A DNA stretch of 64,000 bases from Auanema rhodensis (Eukaryota; Nematoda; Chromadorea; Rhabditida; Rhabditidae): positions 692,501 to 756,500 of the forward strand of contig OZ059900.1 in the NCBI GenBank assembly GCA_964057225.1, written 5' to 3'. Under the pieces are notes generated by a model. The model saw only the letters and a program-made list of their open reading frames with translations, searched no databases and was not told where the DNA came from. The translations under genes were made by a program, and so were the position numbers. Positions 1 to 11,109 of this stretch are shown here, piece by piece. Position 1 is the stretch's first letter. Each line of letters begins with the position of its first letter.

Positions 1-541
1 CTCAGATATATGATCAAAAGCATAGTTTTACTGTCTATGATAACAAAAGTCTTTAATTAAACGCTAGTGATGTTTAAATACTGAATTTCGCTCAAATAGC
101 ATTACTACACTAAGTATGGTCGTTTTTATGCCTTTAACACCATATACTCACCGATTTTTGGTACAAAATCTGTAATACTTGTAAATTTTGATCATATTTG
201 TTAAGATTCGAGAATCAAACACATAATACACGAAATAAGTCTATTTTTATGAGTTTGCACTGATATATATTTATTTTGATCAAAAAAGGTCGAAAATAGA
301 AGAATTTTTGAATTTTCCGAGTTTTGAGTCCAATTGGGCTAAATCGCTCATATATATGATCAAAAGCATAGTTTTACTGTCTATGATAACAAAAGTCTTC
401 AAATATACACTAATAATGTGTAAATCACTGAATTTCACTCAAATGCATTACTACACTAAGTATGGTCGTTTTTATGCCTCTAACACCATATACTCACCGA
501 TTTTTGGTACAAAATCTGTAATACTTGTAAATTTTGATCAT

Positions 542-558
542 ATTCGTTAAGATTCGAG
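542..558 (+). other. CENP-B-box-like motif (weak), one per monomer
   Basis: ATTCGTTAAGATTCGAG resembles the CENP-B box core NTTCGNNNNANNCGGGN. TTCG and the downstream CG are present, but there is one extra base between them and GG reads AG. Many units carry degraded forms: TTTGAG instead of TTCGAG, TTTGTT, TTCGGTGAG, or TCCGTTAAG. CENP-B needs exact spacing, so binding is doubtful; the match may be chance. It is recorded because of its place in a candidate centromeric satellite. Confidence 0.25.
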
Positions 559-562
559 AATC
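551..562. other. Short dyad GATTC-GA-GAATC
   Basis: A perfect inverted repeat with 5-bp arms and a 2-bp spacer, overlapping the CENP-B-like motif. Across units it appears as GATTC/GAATC (paired), GATTT/GAATC (one mismatch), GATTT/AAATC (pairing restored) and GATTC/AAATC (one mismatch). It is too short to claim a structure; it is noted for its covariation pattern. Confidence 0.4.
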
Positions 563-743
563 AAACATATAATACACGAAATAAGTCTATTTTTATGAGT
601 TTGCACTGATATTTATTTATTTTGATCAAAAAAGGTCGAAAATAGAAAGAATTTTTGAATTTTCCGAGTTTTGAGTCCAATTGGGCTAAATCGCTCAGAT
701 ATATGATCAAAAGCATAGTTTTACTGTCTATGATAACAAAAGT

Positions 744-786
744 CTTCAAATATACACTAATAATGATTAAATCACTGAATTTCACT
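744..786. repeat. Class-defining variable box of the monomer
   Basis: Shown in the unit starting at 694 (monomer positions 51-93). Almost all the difference between classes A and B falls here: about 43 bp with numerous substitutions and one indel, flanked by sequence nearly the same in both classes. Such a sharp box suggests that a diverged segment entered by conversion or recombination, or that the flanks are kept homogeneous while the box is not. Confidence 0.8.
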
Positions 787-793
787 CAAATAG

Positions 794-873
794 CATTACT
801 ACACTAAGTATGGTCGTTTTTATGCCTTTAACACCATATACTCACCGATTTTTGGTACAAAATCTGTAATACT
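794..873. repeat. Highly conserved 80-bp segment of the monomer
   Basis: Shown in the unit starting at 694 (monomer positions 101-180), from CATTACTACACTAAG to TCTGTAATACT. It is nearly invariant in all units. The recurrent changes are GCATTAC/GCTTTAC, CCTTTAAC/CCTCTAAC/CCATTAAC, CCATATAC/CCAAATAC, CGATTTTTGG/CGAGTTTTGG and GTAATACT/GTGATACT. Its two CpG sites (815-816 and 846-847) are kept almost everywhere. A conserved box next to variable boxes is often seen in centromeric satellites and may mark a protein-binding or nucleosome-positioning segment (inference). Confidence 0.8.
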
Positions 874-967
874 TGTAAATTTTGATCATATTCGTTAAGA
901 TTTGAGAATCAAACATACAATACACAAAATCAGTCTATTTTTACAAGTTTGCACTGATATTTATTCA

Positions 968-1004
968 TTTTGATCAAAAAAGGTCGAAAATAGAAAGAAT
1001 TTTT
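968..1004. repeat. Conserved A-tract segment of the monomer
   Basis: Shown in the unit starting at 694 (monomer positions 275-311). TTTGATCAAAAAAGGTCG is followed by short A and T runs. In this copy the runs lie at 976-981, 987-990, 998-1004, 1006-1011 and 1017-1020, about 10 bp apart. Phased A-tracts are known to bend DNA, so local curvature is plausible. The segment is nearly invariant. Exceptions include GATCATAAAAGG near 44382, GATCGAAAAAGG near 54451 and a two-base A insertion near 58974. Confidence 0.7.
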
Positions 1005-1041
1005 GAAATTTCCGAGTTTTGAGTCTAATTTGGCTAAATCG

Positions 1042-1388
1042 CTCATATATATGATCAGAAGCATAGTTTTATTGTCTATGACAACAAAAGTCATCAATTA
1101 AACGCTAGTGATGTTTAAATACTGATTTTCGCTCAAATAGCATTACTACACTAAGTATGGTCGTTTTTATGCCTTTAACACCATATACTCACCGATTTTT
1201 GGTACAAAATCTGTAATACTCGTAAATTTTGATCATATTCGTTAAGATTTGAGAATCAAACATACAATACACAAAATCAGTCTATTTTTATGAGCTTGCA
1301 CTGATATATATTCATTTTGATCAAAAAAGGTCAAAAATAGAAAGAATTTTTGAATTTTCCGAGTTTTGAGTCTAATTTGGCTAAATCG
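1042..1388. repeat. Representative class B monomer (347 bp)
   Basis: A typical class B unit. It begins with the AT-rich motif, then GATCAGAAGCATAG and TATGACAAC, then the B box TCATCAATTAAACGC and TAGTGATGTTTAAATACTG, then the conserved 80-bp segment, then the variable segment with GATTTGAGAATC, then the A-tract segment and the GTCTAATTTGGCTAA end. Class B makes up about two thirds of all units. B heads occur in three main forms: TATAACAAC with AAAAGTC, TATGACAAC with AAAAATC, and ATATAATCAAAAGC with TATGATAAC. They occur with several different tails, which shows mosaic evolution. Confidence 0.9.
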
Positions 1389-2083
1389 CTCATATATATG
1401 ATCAAAAACATAGTTTTATTGTCTATAACAACAAAAGTCTTCAAATATACACTAATAATGTTTAAATCACTGAATTTCACTCAAATAGCATTACTACACT
1501 AAGTATGGTCGTTTTTATGCCTCTAACACCATATACTCACCGATTTTTGGTACAAAATCTGTAATACTTGTAAATTTTGATCATACTCGTTAAGATTCGA
1601 GAATCAAACACATAATACACGAAATAAGTCTAGTTTTACGAGTTTGCACTGATATTTATTCATTTTGATCAAAAAAGGTCGAAAATAGAAAGAATTTTTG
1701 AAATTTCCGAGTTTTGAGTCTAATTTGGCTAAATCGCTCATATATATGATCAAAAGCATAGTTTTATTGTCTATAACAACAAAAGTCATCAATTAAACGC
1801 TAGTGATGTTTAAATACTGATTTTCGCTCAAATAGCATTACTACACTAAGTATGGTCGTTTTTATGCCTTTAACACCATATACTCACCGATTTTTGGTAC
1901 AAAATCTGTAATACTTGTAAATTTTGATCATATTTGTTAAGATTCGAGAATCAAACACATAATACACGAAATAAGTCTATTTTTATGAGTTTGCACTGAT
2001 ATTTATTTATTTTGATCAAAAAAGGTCGAAAATAGAAAGAATTTTTGAATTTTCCGAGTTTTGAGCCCAATTGGGCTAAACCG

Positions 2084-5000
2084 CTCATATATATGATCAG
2101 AAGCATAGTTTTATTGTCTATGATAACAAAAGTCTTCAAATATACACTAATAATGTTTAAATCACTGAATTTCACTCAAATAGCATTACTACACTAAGTA
2201 TGGTCGTTTTTATGCCTCTAACACCATATACTCACCGATTTTTGGTACAAAATCTGTAATACTTGTAAATTTTGATCATATTCGTTAAGATTCGAGAATC
2301 AAACACATAATACACGAAATAAGTCTATTTTTATGAGTTTGCACTGATATTTATTTATTTTGATCAAAAAAGGTCGAAAATAGAAAGAATTTTTGAATTT
2401 TCCGAGTTTTGAGTCCAATTGGGCTAAATCGCTCATATATATGATCAAAAGCATAGTTTTACTGTCTATAACAACAAAAGTCATCAATTAAACGCTAGTG
2501 ATATTTAAATACTGATTTTCGCTCAAGTAGCATTACTACACTAAGTATGGTCGTTTTTATGCCTTTAACACCATATACTCACCGATTTTTGGTACAAAAT
2601 CTGTAATACTTGTAAATTTTGATCATATTCGTTAAGATTTGAGAATCAAACATACAATACACAAAATCAGTCTATTTTTATGAGCTTGCACTGATATATA
2701 TTCATTTTGATCAAAAAAGGTCGAAAATAGAAAGAATTTTTGAAATTTCCGAGTTTTGAGTCTAATTCGGCTAAATCGCTCATATATATGATCAGAAGCA
2801 TAGTTTTATTGTCTATGACAACAAAAATCATCAATTAAACGCTAGTGATGTTTAAATACTGATTTTCGCTCAAATAGCATTACTACACTAAGTATGGTCG
2901 TTTTTATGCCTTTAACACCATATACTCACCGATTTTTGGTACAAAATCTGTAATACTCGTAAAATTTGATCATATTTGTTAAGATTTGAGAATCAAACAC
3001 ACAATACACAAAATCAGTCTATTTTTATGAGTTTACACTGATATATATTCATTTTCATCAAAAAAGGTCGAAAATAGAAAGAACTTTTGAAATTTCCGAG
3101 TTTTGAGTCCAATTTGGCTAAATCGCTCATATATATGATCAAAAGCATAGTTTTATTGTCTATAACAACAAAAGTCATCAATTAAACGCTAGTGATGTTT
3201 AAATACTGATTTTCGCTCAAGTAGCATTACTACACTAAGTATGGTCGTTTTTATGCCTTTAACACCATATACTCACCGATTTTTGGTACAAAATCTGTAA
3301 TACTCGTAAATTTCGATCTTATTCGTTAAGATTCGAGAATCAAACACACAATACACGAAATAAGTTTATTTTTACGAGTTTGCACTGATATTTATTCATT
3401 TTGATCAAAAAAGGTCGAAAATAGAAAGAATTTTTGAATTTTCCGAGTTTTGAGTCGAATTGGGCTAAATCGCTCATATATATGATCAAAAGCATAGTTT
3501 TACTGTCTATGATAACAAAAGTCTTCAAATATACACTAATAATGATTAAATCACTGAATTTCACTCAATTAGCATTACTACACTAAGTATGGTCGTTTTT
3601 ATGCCTTTAACACCATATACTCACCGATTTTTGGTACAAAATCTGTAATACTTGTAAATTTTGATCATATTTGTTAAGATTCGAGAATCAAACACATAAT
3701 ACACAAAATAAGTCTATTTTTACAAGTTTGCACTGATATTTATTCATTTTGATCAAAAAAGGTCGAAAATAGAAAGAATTTTTGAAATTTCCGAGTTTTG
3801 AGTCCAATTTGGCTAAATCGCTCATATATATGATCAAAAGCATAGTTTTATTGTCTATAACAACAAAAGTCATCAATTAAACGCTAGTGATGTTTAAATA
3901 CTGAATTTCGCTCAAATAGCATTACTACACTAAGTATGGTCGTTTTTATGCCTTTAACACCATATACTCACCGATTTTTGGTACAAAATCTGTAATACTC
4001 GTAAATTTTGATCATATTCGTTAAGATTTGAGAATCAAACATACAATACACAAAATCAGTCTATTTTTATGAGCTTGCACTGATATATATTCATTTTGAT
4101 CAAAAAAGGTCGAAAATAGAAAGAATTTTTGAAATTTCCGAGTTTTGAGTCTAATTTGGCTAAATCGCTCATATATAAGATCAGAAGCATAGTTTTATTG
4201 TCTATGACAACAAAAATCATCAATTAAACGCTAGTGATGTTTAAATACTGATTTTCGCTCAAATAGCATTACTACACTAAGTATGGTCGTTTTTATGCCT
4301 TTAACACCATATACTCACCGATTTTTGGTACAAAATCTGTAATACTCGTAAATTTTGATCATATTCGTTAAGATTTGAAAATCAAACACACATTAACAAA
4401 ATCAGTCTATTTTTATGAGTTTGCACTGATATATATTCATTTTGATCAAAAAAGGTCGAAAATAGAAAGAATTTTTGAATTTTCCGAGTTTTGAGTCCAA
4501 TTGGGCTAAATCGCTCATATATAAGATCAGAAGCATAGTTTTATTGTCTATGACAACAAAAATCATCAATTAAACGCTAGTGATGTTTAAATACTGATTT
4601 TCGCTCAAATAGCATTACTACACTAAGTATGGTCGTTTTTATGCCTTTAACACCATATACTCACCGATTTTTGGTACAAAATCTGTAATACTCGTAAAAT
4701 TTGATCATATTTGTTAAGATTTGAGAATCAAACACACAATACACAAAATCAGTCTATTTTTATGAGTTTACACTGATATATATTCATTTTCATCAAAAAA
4801 GGTCGAAAATAGAAAGAATTTTTGAAATTTCCGAGTTTTGAGTCCAATTTGGCTAAATCGCTCATATATATGATCAAAAGCATAGTTTTATTGTCTATAA
4901 CAACAAAAGTCATCAATTAAACGCTAGTGATGTTTAAATACTGATTTTCGCTCAAATAGCATTACTACACTAAGTATGGTCGTTTTTATGCCTCTAACAC

Positions 5001-5207
5001 CATATACTCACCGATTTTTGGTACAAAATCTGTAATACTTGTAAATTTTGATCATATTCGTTAAGATTTGAGAATCAAACATACAATACACGAAATAAGT
5101 CTATTTTTATGAGTTTGCACTGATATTTATTTATTTTGATCAAAAAAGGTCGAAAATAGAAAGAATTTTTGAATTTTCCGAGTTTTGAGCCCAATTGGGC
5201 TAAACCG
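2084..5207. repeat. 9-mer higher-order repeat, copy 1 (3124 bp)
   Basis: Unit starts: 2084 A, 2432 B, 2779 B, 3126 B, 3473 A, 3821 B, 4168 B, 4514 B, 4861 B. It is preceded by the distinctive CCCAATTGGGCTAAACC end. The next copy follows 3124 bp later with the same order of variants in units 1-6. The unit at 4168 is 346 bp with a shortened ACACATTAACAAAATC. A rare TCGATCTTATTCG near 3313 is shared with copy 2 only. Confidence 0.9.
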
Positions 5208-8200
5208 CTCATATATATGATCAGAAGCATAGTTTTATTGTCTATGATAACAAAAGTCTTCAAATATACACTAATAATGTTTAAATCACTGAATTTCACT
5301 CAAATAGCATTACTACACTAAGTATGGTCGTTTTTATGCCTCTAACACCATATACTCACCGATTTTTGGTACAAAATCTGTAATACTTGTAAATTTTGAT
5401 CATATTCGTTAAGATTCGAGAATCAAACACATAATACACGAAATAAGTCTATTTTTATGAGTTTGCACTGATATTTATTTATTTTGATCAAAAAAGGTCG
5501 AAAATAGAAAGAATTTTTGAATTTTCCGAGTTTTGAGTCCAATTGGGCTAAATCGCTCATATATATGATCAAAAGCATAGTTTTACTGTCTATAACAACA
5601 AAAGTCATCAATTAAACGCTAGTGATATTTAAATACTGATTTTCGCTCAAGTAGCATTACTACACTAAGTATGGTCGTTTTTATGCCTTTAACACCATAT
5701 ACTCACCGATTTTTGGTACAAAATCTGTAATACTTGTAAATTTTGATCATATTCGTTAAGATTTGAGAATCAAACATACAATACACAAAATCAGTCTATT
5801 TTTATGAGCTTGCACTGATATATATTCATTTTGATCAAAAAAGGTCGAAAATAGAAAGAATTTTTGAAATTTCCGAGTTTTGAGTCTAATTCGGCTAAAT
5901 CGCTCATATATATGATCAGAAGCATAGTTTTATTGTCTATGACAACAAAAATCATCAATTAAACGCTAGTGATGTTTAAATACTGATTTTCGCTCAAATA
6001 GCATTACTACACTAAGTATGGTCGTTTTTATGCCTTTAACACCATATACTCACCGATTTTTGGTACAAAATCTGTAATACTCGTAAAATTTGATCATATT
6101 TGTTAAGATTTGAGAATCAAACACACAATACACAAAATCAGTCTATTTTTATGAGTTTACACTGATATATATTCATTTTCATCAAAAAAGGTCGAAAATA
6201 GAAAGAACTTTTGAAATTTCCGAGTTTTGAGTCCAATTTGGCTAAATCGCTCATATATATGATCAAAAGCATAGTTTTATTGTCTATAACAACAAAAGTC
6301 ATCAATTAAACGCTAGTGATGTTTAAATACTGATTTTCGCTCAAGTAGCATTACTACACTAAGTATGGTCGTTTTTATGCCTTTAACACCATATACTCAC
6401 CGATTTTTGGTACAAAATCTGTAATACTCGTAAATTTCGATCTTATTCGTTAAGATTCGAGAATCAAACACACAATACACGAAATAAGTTTATTTTTACG
6501 AGTTTGCACTGATATTTATTCATTTTGATCAAAAAAGGTCGAAAATAGAAAGAATTTTTGAATTTTCCGAGTTTTGAGTCGAATTGGGCTAAATCGCTCA
6601 TATATATGATCAAAAGCATAGTTTTACTGTCTATGATAACAAAAGTCTTCAAATATACACTAATAATGATTAAATCACTGAATTTCACTCAATTAGCATT
6701 ACTACACTAAGTATGGTCGTTTTTATGCCTTTAACACCATATACTCACCGATTTTTGGTACAAAATCTGTAATACTTGTAAATTTTGATCATATTTGTTA
6801 AGATTCGAGAATCAAACACATAATACACAAAATAAGTCTATTTTTACAAGTTTGCACTGATATTTATTCATTTTGATCAAAAAAGGTCGAAAATAGAAAG
6901 AATTTTTGAAATTTCCGAGTTTTGAGTCCAATTTGGCTAAATCGCTCATATATATGATCAAAAGCATAGTTTTATTGTCTATAACAACAAAAGTCATCAA
7001 TTAAACGCTAGTGATGTTTAAATACTGAATTTCGCTCAAATAGCATTACTACACTAAGTATGGTCGTTTTTATGCCTTTAACACCATATACTCACCGATT
7101 TTTGGTACAAAATCTGTAATACTCGTAAATTTTGATCATATTCGTTAAGATTTGAGAATCAAACATACAATACACAAAATCAGTCTATTTTTATGAGCTT
7201 GCACTGATATATATTCATTTTGATCAAAAAAGGTCGAAAATAGAAAGAATTTTTGAAATTTCCGAGTTTTGAGTCTAATTTGGCTAAATCGCTCATATAT
7301 AAGATCAGAAGCATAGTTTTATTGTCTATGACAACAAAAATCATCAATTAAACGCTAGTGATGTTTAAATACTGATTTTCGCTCAAATAGCATTACTACA
7401 CTAAGTATGGTCGTTTTTATGCCTTTAACACCATATACTCACCGATTTTTGGTACAAAATCTGTAATACTCGTAAAATTTGATCATATTTGTTAAGATTT
7501 GAGAATCAAACACACAATACACAAAATCAGTCTATTTTTATGAGTTTACACTGATATATATTCATTTTCATCAAAAAAGGTCGAAAATAGAAAGAATTTT
7601 TGAAATTTCCGAGTTTTGAGTCCAATTTGGCTAAATCGCTCATATATATGATCAAAAACATAGTTTTATTGTCTATAACAACAAAAGTCATCAATTAAAC
7701 GCTAGTGATGTTTAAATACTGAATTTCGCTCAAATAGCATTACTACACTAAGTATGGTCGTTTTTATGCCTTTAACACCATATACTCACCGATTTTTGGT
7801 ACAAAATCTGTAATACTCGTAAATTTTGATCATATTCGTTAAGATTTGAGAATCAAACATACAATACACAAAATCAGTCTATTTTTATGAGCTTGCACTG
7901 ATATATATTCATTTTGATCAAAAAAGGTCGAAAATAGAAAGAATTTTTGAAATTTCCGAGTTTTGAGTCTAATTTGGCTAAATCGCTCATATATATGATC
8001 AGAAGCATAGTTTTATTGTCTATAACAACAAAAGTCATCAATTAAACGCTAGTGATGTTTAAATACTGATTTTCGCTCAAATAGCATTACTACACTAAGT
8101 ATGGTCGTTTTTATGCCTTTAACACCATATACTCACCGATTTTTGGTACAAAATCTGTAATACTTGTAAATTTTGATCATATTTGTTAAGATTCGAGAAT

Positions 8201-8332
8201 CAAACACATAATACACGAAATAAGTCTATTTTTATGAGTTTGCACTGATATTTATTTATTTTGATCAAAAAAGGTCGAAAATAGAAAGAATTTTTGAATT
8301 TTCCGAGTTTTGAGCCCAATTGGGCTAAACCG
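5208..8332. repeat. 9-mer higher-order repeat, copy 2 (3125 bp)
   Basis: Unit starts: 5208 A, 5556 B, 5903 B, 6250 B, 6597 A, 6945 B, 7292 B, 7639 B, 7986 B. Units 1-6 follow copy 1 closely. The last three differ: the unit at 7292 has the tail of copy 1 unit 8, and the units at 7639 and 7986 have other heads, so an exchange reshuffled the right third. It ends with the same CCCAATTGGGCTAAACC signature. Confidence 0.9.
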
Positions 8333-11109
8333 CTCATATATATGATCAGAAGCATAGTTTTATTGTCTATGATAACAAAAGTCTTCAAATATACACTAAT
8401 AATGTTTAAATCACTGAATTTCACTCAAATAGCATTACTACACTAAGTATGGTCGTTTTTATGCCTCTAACACCATATACTCACCGATTTTTGGTACAAA
8501 ATCTGTAATACTTGTAAATTTTGATCATATTCGTTAAGATTCGAGAATCAAACACATAATACACGAAATAAGTCTATTTTTATGAGTTTGCACTGATATT
8601 TATTTATTTTGATCAAAAAAGGTCGAAAATAGAAAGAATTTTTGAATTTTCCGAGTTTTGAGTCCAATTGGGCTAAATCGCTCATATATATGATCAAAAG
8701 CATAGTTTTACTGTCTATAACAACAAAAGTCATCAATTAAACGCTAGTGATATTTAAATACTGATTTTCGCTCAAGTAGCATTACTACACTAAGTATGGT
8801 CGTTTTTATGCCTTTAACACCATATACTCACCGATTTTTGGTACAAAATCTGTAATACTTGTAAATTTTGATCATATTCGTTAAGATTTGAGAATCAAAC
8901 ATACAATACACAAAATCAGTCTATTTTTATGAGCTTGCACTGATATATATTCATTTTGATCAAAAAAGGTCGAAAATAGAAAGAATTTTTGAAATTTCCG
9001 AGTTTTGAGTCTAATTCGGCTAAATCGCTCATATATATGATCAGAAGCATAGTTTTATTGTCTATGACAACAAAAATCATCAATTAAACGCTAGTGATGT
9101 TTAAATACTGATTTTCGCTCAAATAGCATTACTACACTAAGTATGGTCGTTTTTATGCCTTTAACACCATATACTCACCGATTTTTGGTACAAAATCTGT
9201 AATACTCGTAAAATTTGATCATATTTGTTAAGATTTGAGAATCAAACACACAATACACAAAATCAGTCTATTTTTATGAGTTTACACTGATATATATTCA
9301 TTTTCATCAAAAAAGGTCGAAAATAGAAAGAACTTTTGAAATTTCCGAGTTTTGAGTCCAATTTGGCTAAATCGCTCATATATATGATCAAAAGCATAGT
9401 TTTATTGTCTATAACAACAAAAGTCATCAATTAAACGCTAGTGATGTTTAAATACTGATTTTCGCTCAAGTAGCATTACTACACTAAGTATGGTCGTTTT
9501 TATGCCTTTAACACCATATACTCACCGATTTTTGGTACAAAATCTGTAATACTCGTAAATTTCGATCATATTCGTTAAGATTCGAGAATCAAACACACAA
9601 TACACGAAATAAGTTTATTTTTACGAGTTTGCACTGATATTTATTTATTTTGATCAAAAAAGGTCGAAAATAGAAAGAATTTTTGAATTTTCCGAGTTTT
9701 GAGTCCAATTGGGCTAAATCGCTCATATATATGATCAAAAGCATAGTTTTACTGTCTATGATAACAAAAGTCTTCAAATATACACTAATAATGATTAAAT
9801 CACTGAATTTCACTCAATTAGCATTACTACACTAAGTATGGTCGTTTTTATGCCTTTAACACCATATACTCACCGATTTTTGGTACAAAATCTGTAATAC
9901 TTGTAAATTTTGATCATATTTGTTAAGATTCGAGAATCAAACACATAATACACAAAATAAGTCTATTTTTACAAGTTTGCACTGATATTTATTCATTTTG
10001 ATCAAAAAAGGTCGAAAATAGAAAGAATTTTTGAAATTTCCGAGTTTTGAGTCCAATTTGGCTAAATCGCTCATATATATGATCAAAAGCATAGTTTTAT
10101 TGTCTATAACAACAAAAGTCATCAATTAAACGCTAGTGATGTTTAAATACTGAATTTCGCTCAAATAGCATTACTACACTAAGTATGGTCGTTTTTATGC
10201 CTTTAACACCATATACTCACCGATTTTTGGTACAAAATCTGTAATACTCGTAAATTTTGATCATATTCGTTAAGATTTGAGAATCAAACATACAATACAC
10301 AAAATCAGTCTATTTTTATGAGCTTGCACTGATATATATTCATTTTGATCAAAAAAGGTCGAAAATAGAAAGAATTTTTGAAATTTCCGAGTTTTGAGTC
10401 TAATTTGGCTAAATCGCTCATATATAAGATCAGAAGCATAGTTTTATTGTCTATGACAACAAAAATCATCAATTAAACGCTAGTGATGTTTAAATACTGA
10501 TTTTCGCTCAAATAGCATTACTACACTAAGTATGGTCGTTTTTATGCCTTTAACACCATATACTCACCGATTTTTGGTACAAAATCTGTAATACTCGTAA
10601 ATTTTGATCATATTCGTTAAGATTTGAAAATCAAACACACAATAAACAAAATCAGTCTATTTTTATGAGTTTACACTGATATATATTCATTTTCATCAAA
10701 AAAGGTCGAAAATAGAAAGAATTTTTGAAATTTCCGAGTTTTGAGTCCAATTTGGCTAAATCGCTCATATATATGATCAAAAACATAGTTTTATTGTCTA
10801 TAACAACAAAAGTCATCAATTAAACGCTAGTGATGTTTAAATACTGATTTTCGCTCAAGTAGCATTACTACACTAAGTATGGTCGTTTTTATGCCTTTAA
10901 CACCATATACTCACCGATTTTTGGTACAAAATCTGTAATACTCGTAAATTTCGATCATATTCGTTAAGATTCGAGAATCAAACACACAATACACGAAATA
11001 AGTTTTTTTTACGAGTTTGCACTGATATTTATTCATTTTGATCAAAAAAGGTCGAAAATAGAAAGAATTTTTGAATTTTCCGAGTTTTGAGTCGAATTGG
11101 GCTAAATCG
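8333..11109. repeat. 9-mer higher-order repeat, copy 3, first 8 units
   Basis: Unit starts: 8333 A, 8681 B, 9028 B, 9375 B, 9722 A, 10070 B, 10417 B, 10764 B. Units 1-7 follow copies 1 and 2. The unit at 10764 is 346 bp owing to a one-base loss in the T-run near 11003. The 9-mer register is lost after this point, where the first A' monomers appear. Confidence 0.85.

Larger units (their letters stand above)
694..1041. repeat. Representative class A monomer (348 bp)
   Basis: A typical class A unit. The diagnostic box at positions 51-93 reads TCTTCAAATATACAC, then TAATAATGATTAAATCACTG and TTTCACTC. It is one base longer than class B in this box, which explains the 348 versus 347 bp lengths. I count 29 such units. 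They are spread over the window and are the only A type in 1-11803 and 59042-64000. Confidence 0.9.
1..2083. repeat. Left irregular block, 6 monomers (B A A B A B)
   Basis: Unit starts: 1 B, 347 A, 694 A, 1042 B, 1389 A, 1737 B. No clear higher-order period. Two units begin CTCAGATATATG (1 and 694). Single-base deletions lie at 300/301 (AATAGAAGAA) and 444/445 (CAAATGCATT). The same pair recurs near 60.7-60.9 kb and almost nowhere else. A loss of an otherwise conserved CpG is seen at 1332-1333 (GGTCAAAAATAG). Confidence 0.85.

Noticed and set aside
308-550. Plus-strand open frame of 80 codons, also at 60738-60980
   Set aside because: It exists only because two one-base deletions shift the frame in these two units. 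The likeness reflects shared satellite ancestry, not coding selection.
561-785. Minus-strand open frames of 62, 74 or 101 codons repeated in many monomers
   Set aside because: They are the same repeat segment read once per unit. Length changes with single-base variants and with the A/B class, the frame is not kept across units, and the product is low-complexity with no recognisable domain or ribosome-binding or promoter context. They are by-products of an AT-rich repeat with few stops in one frame.
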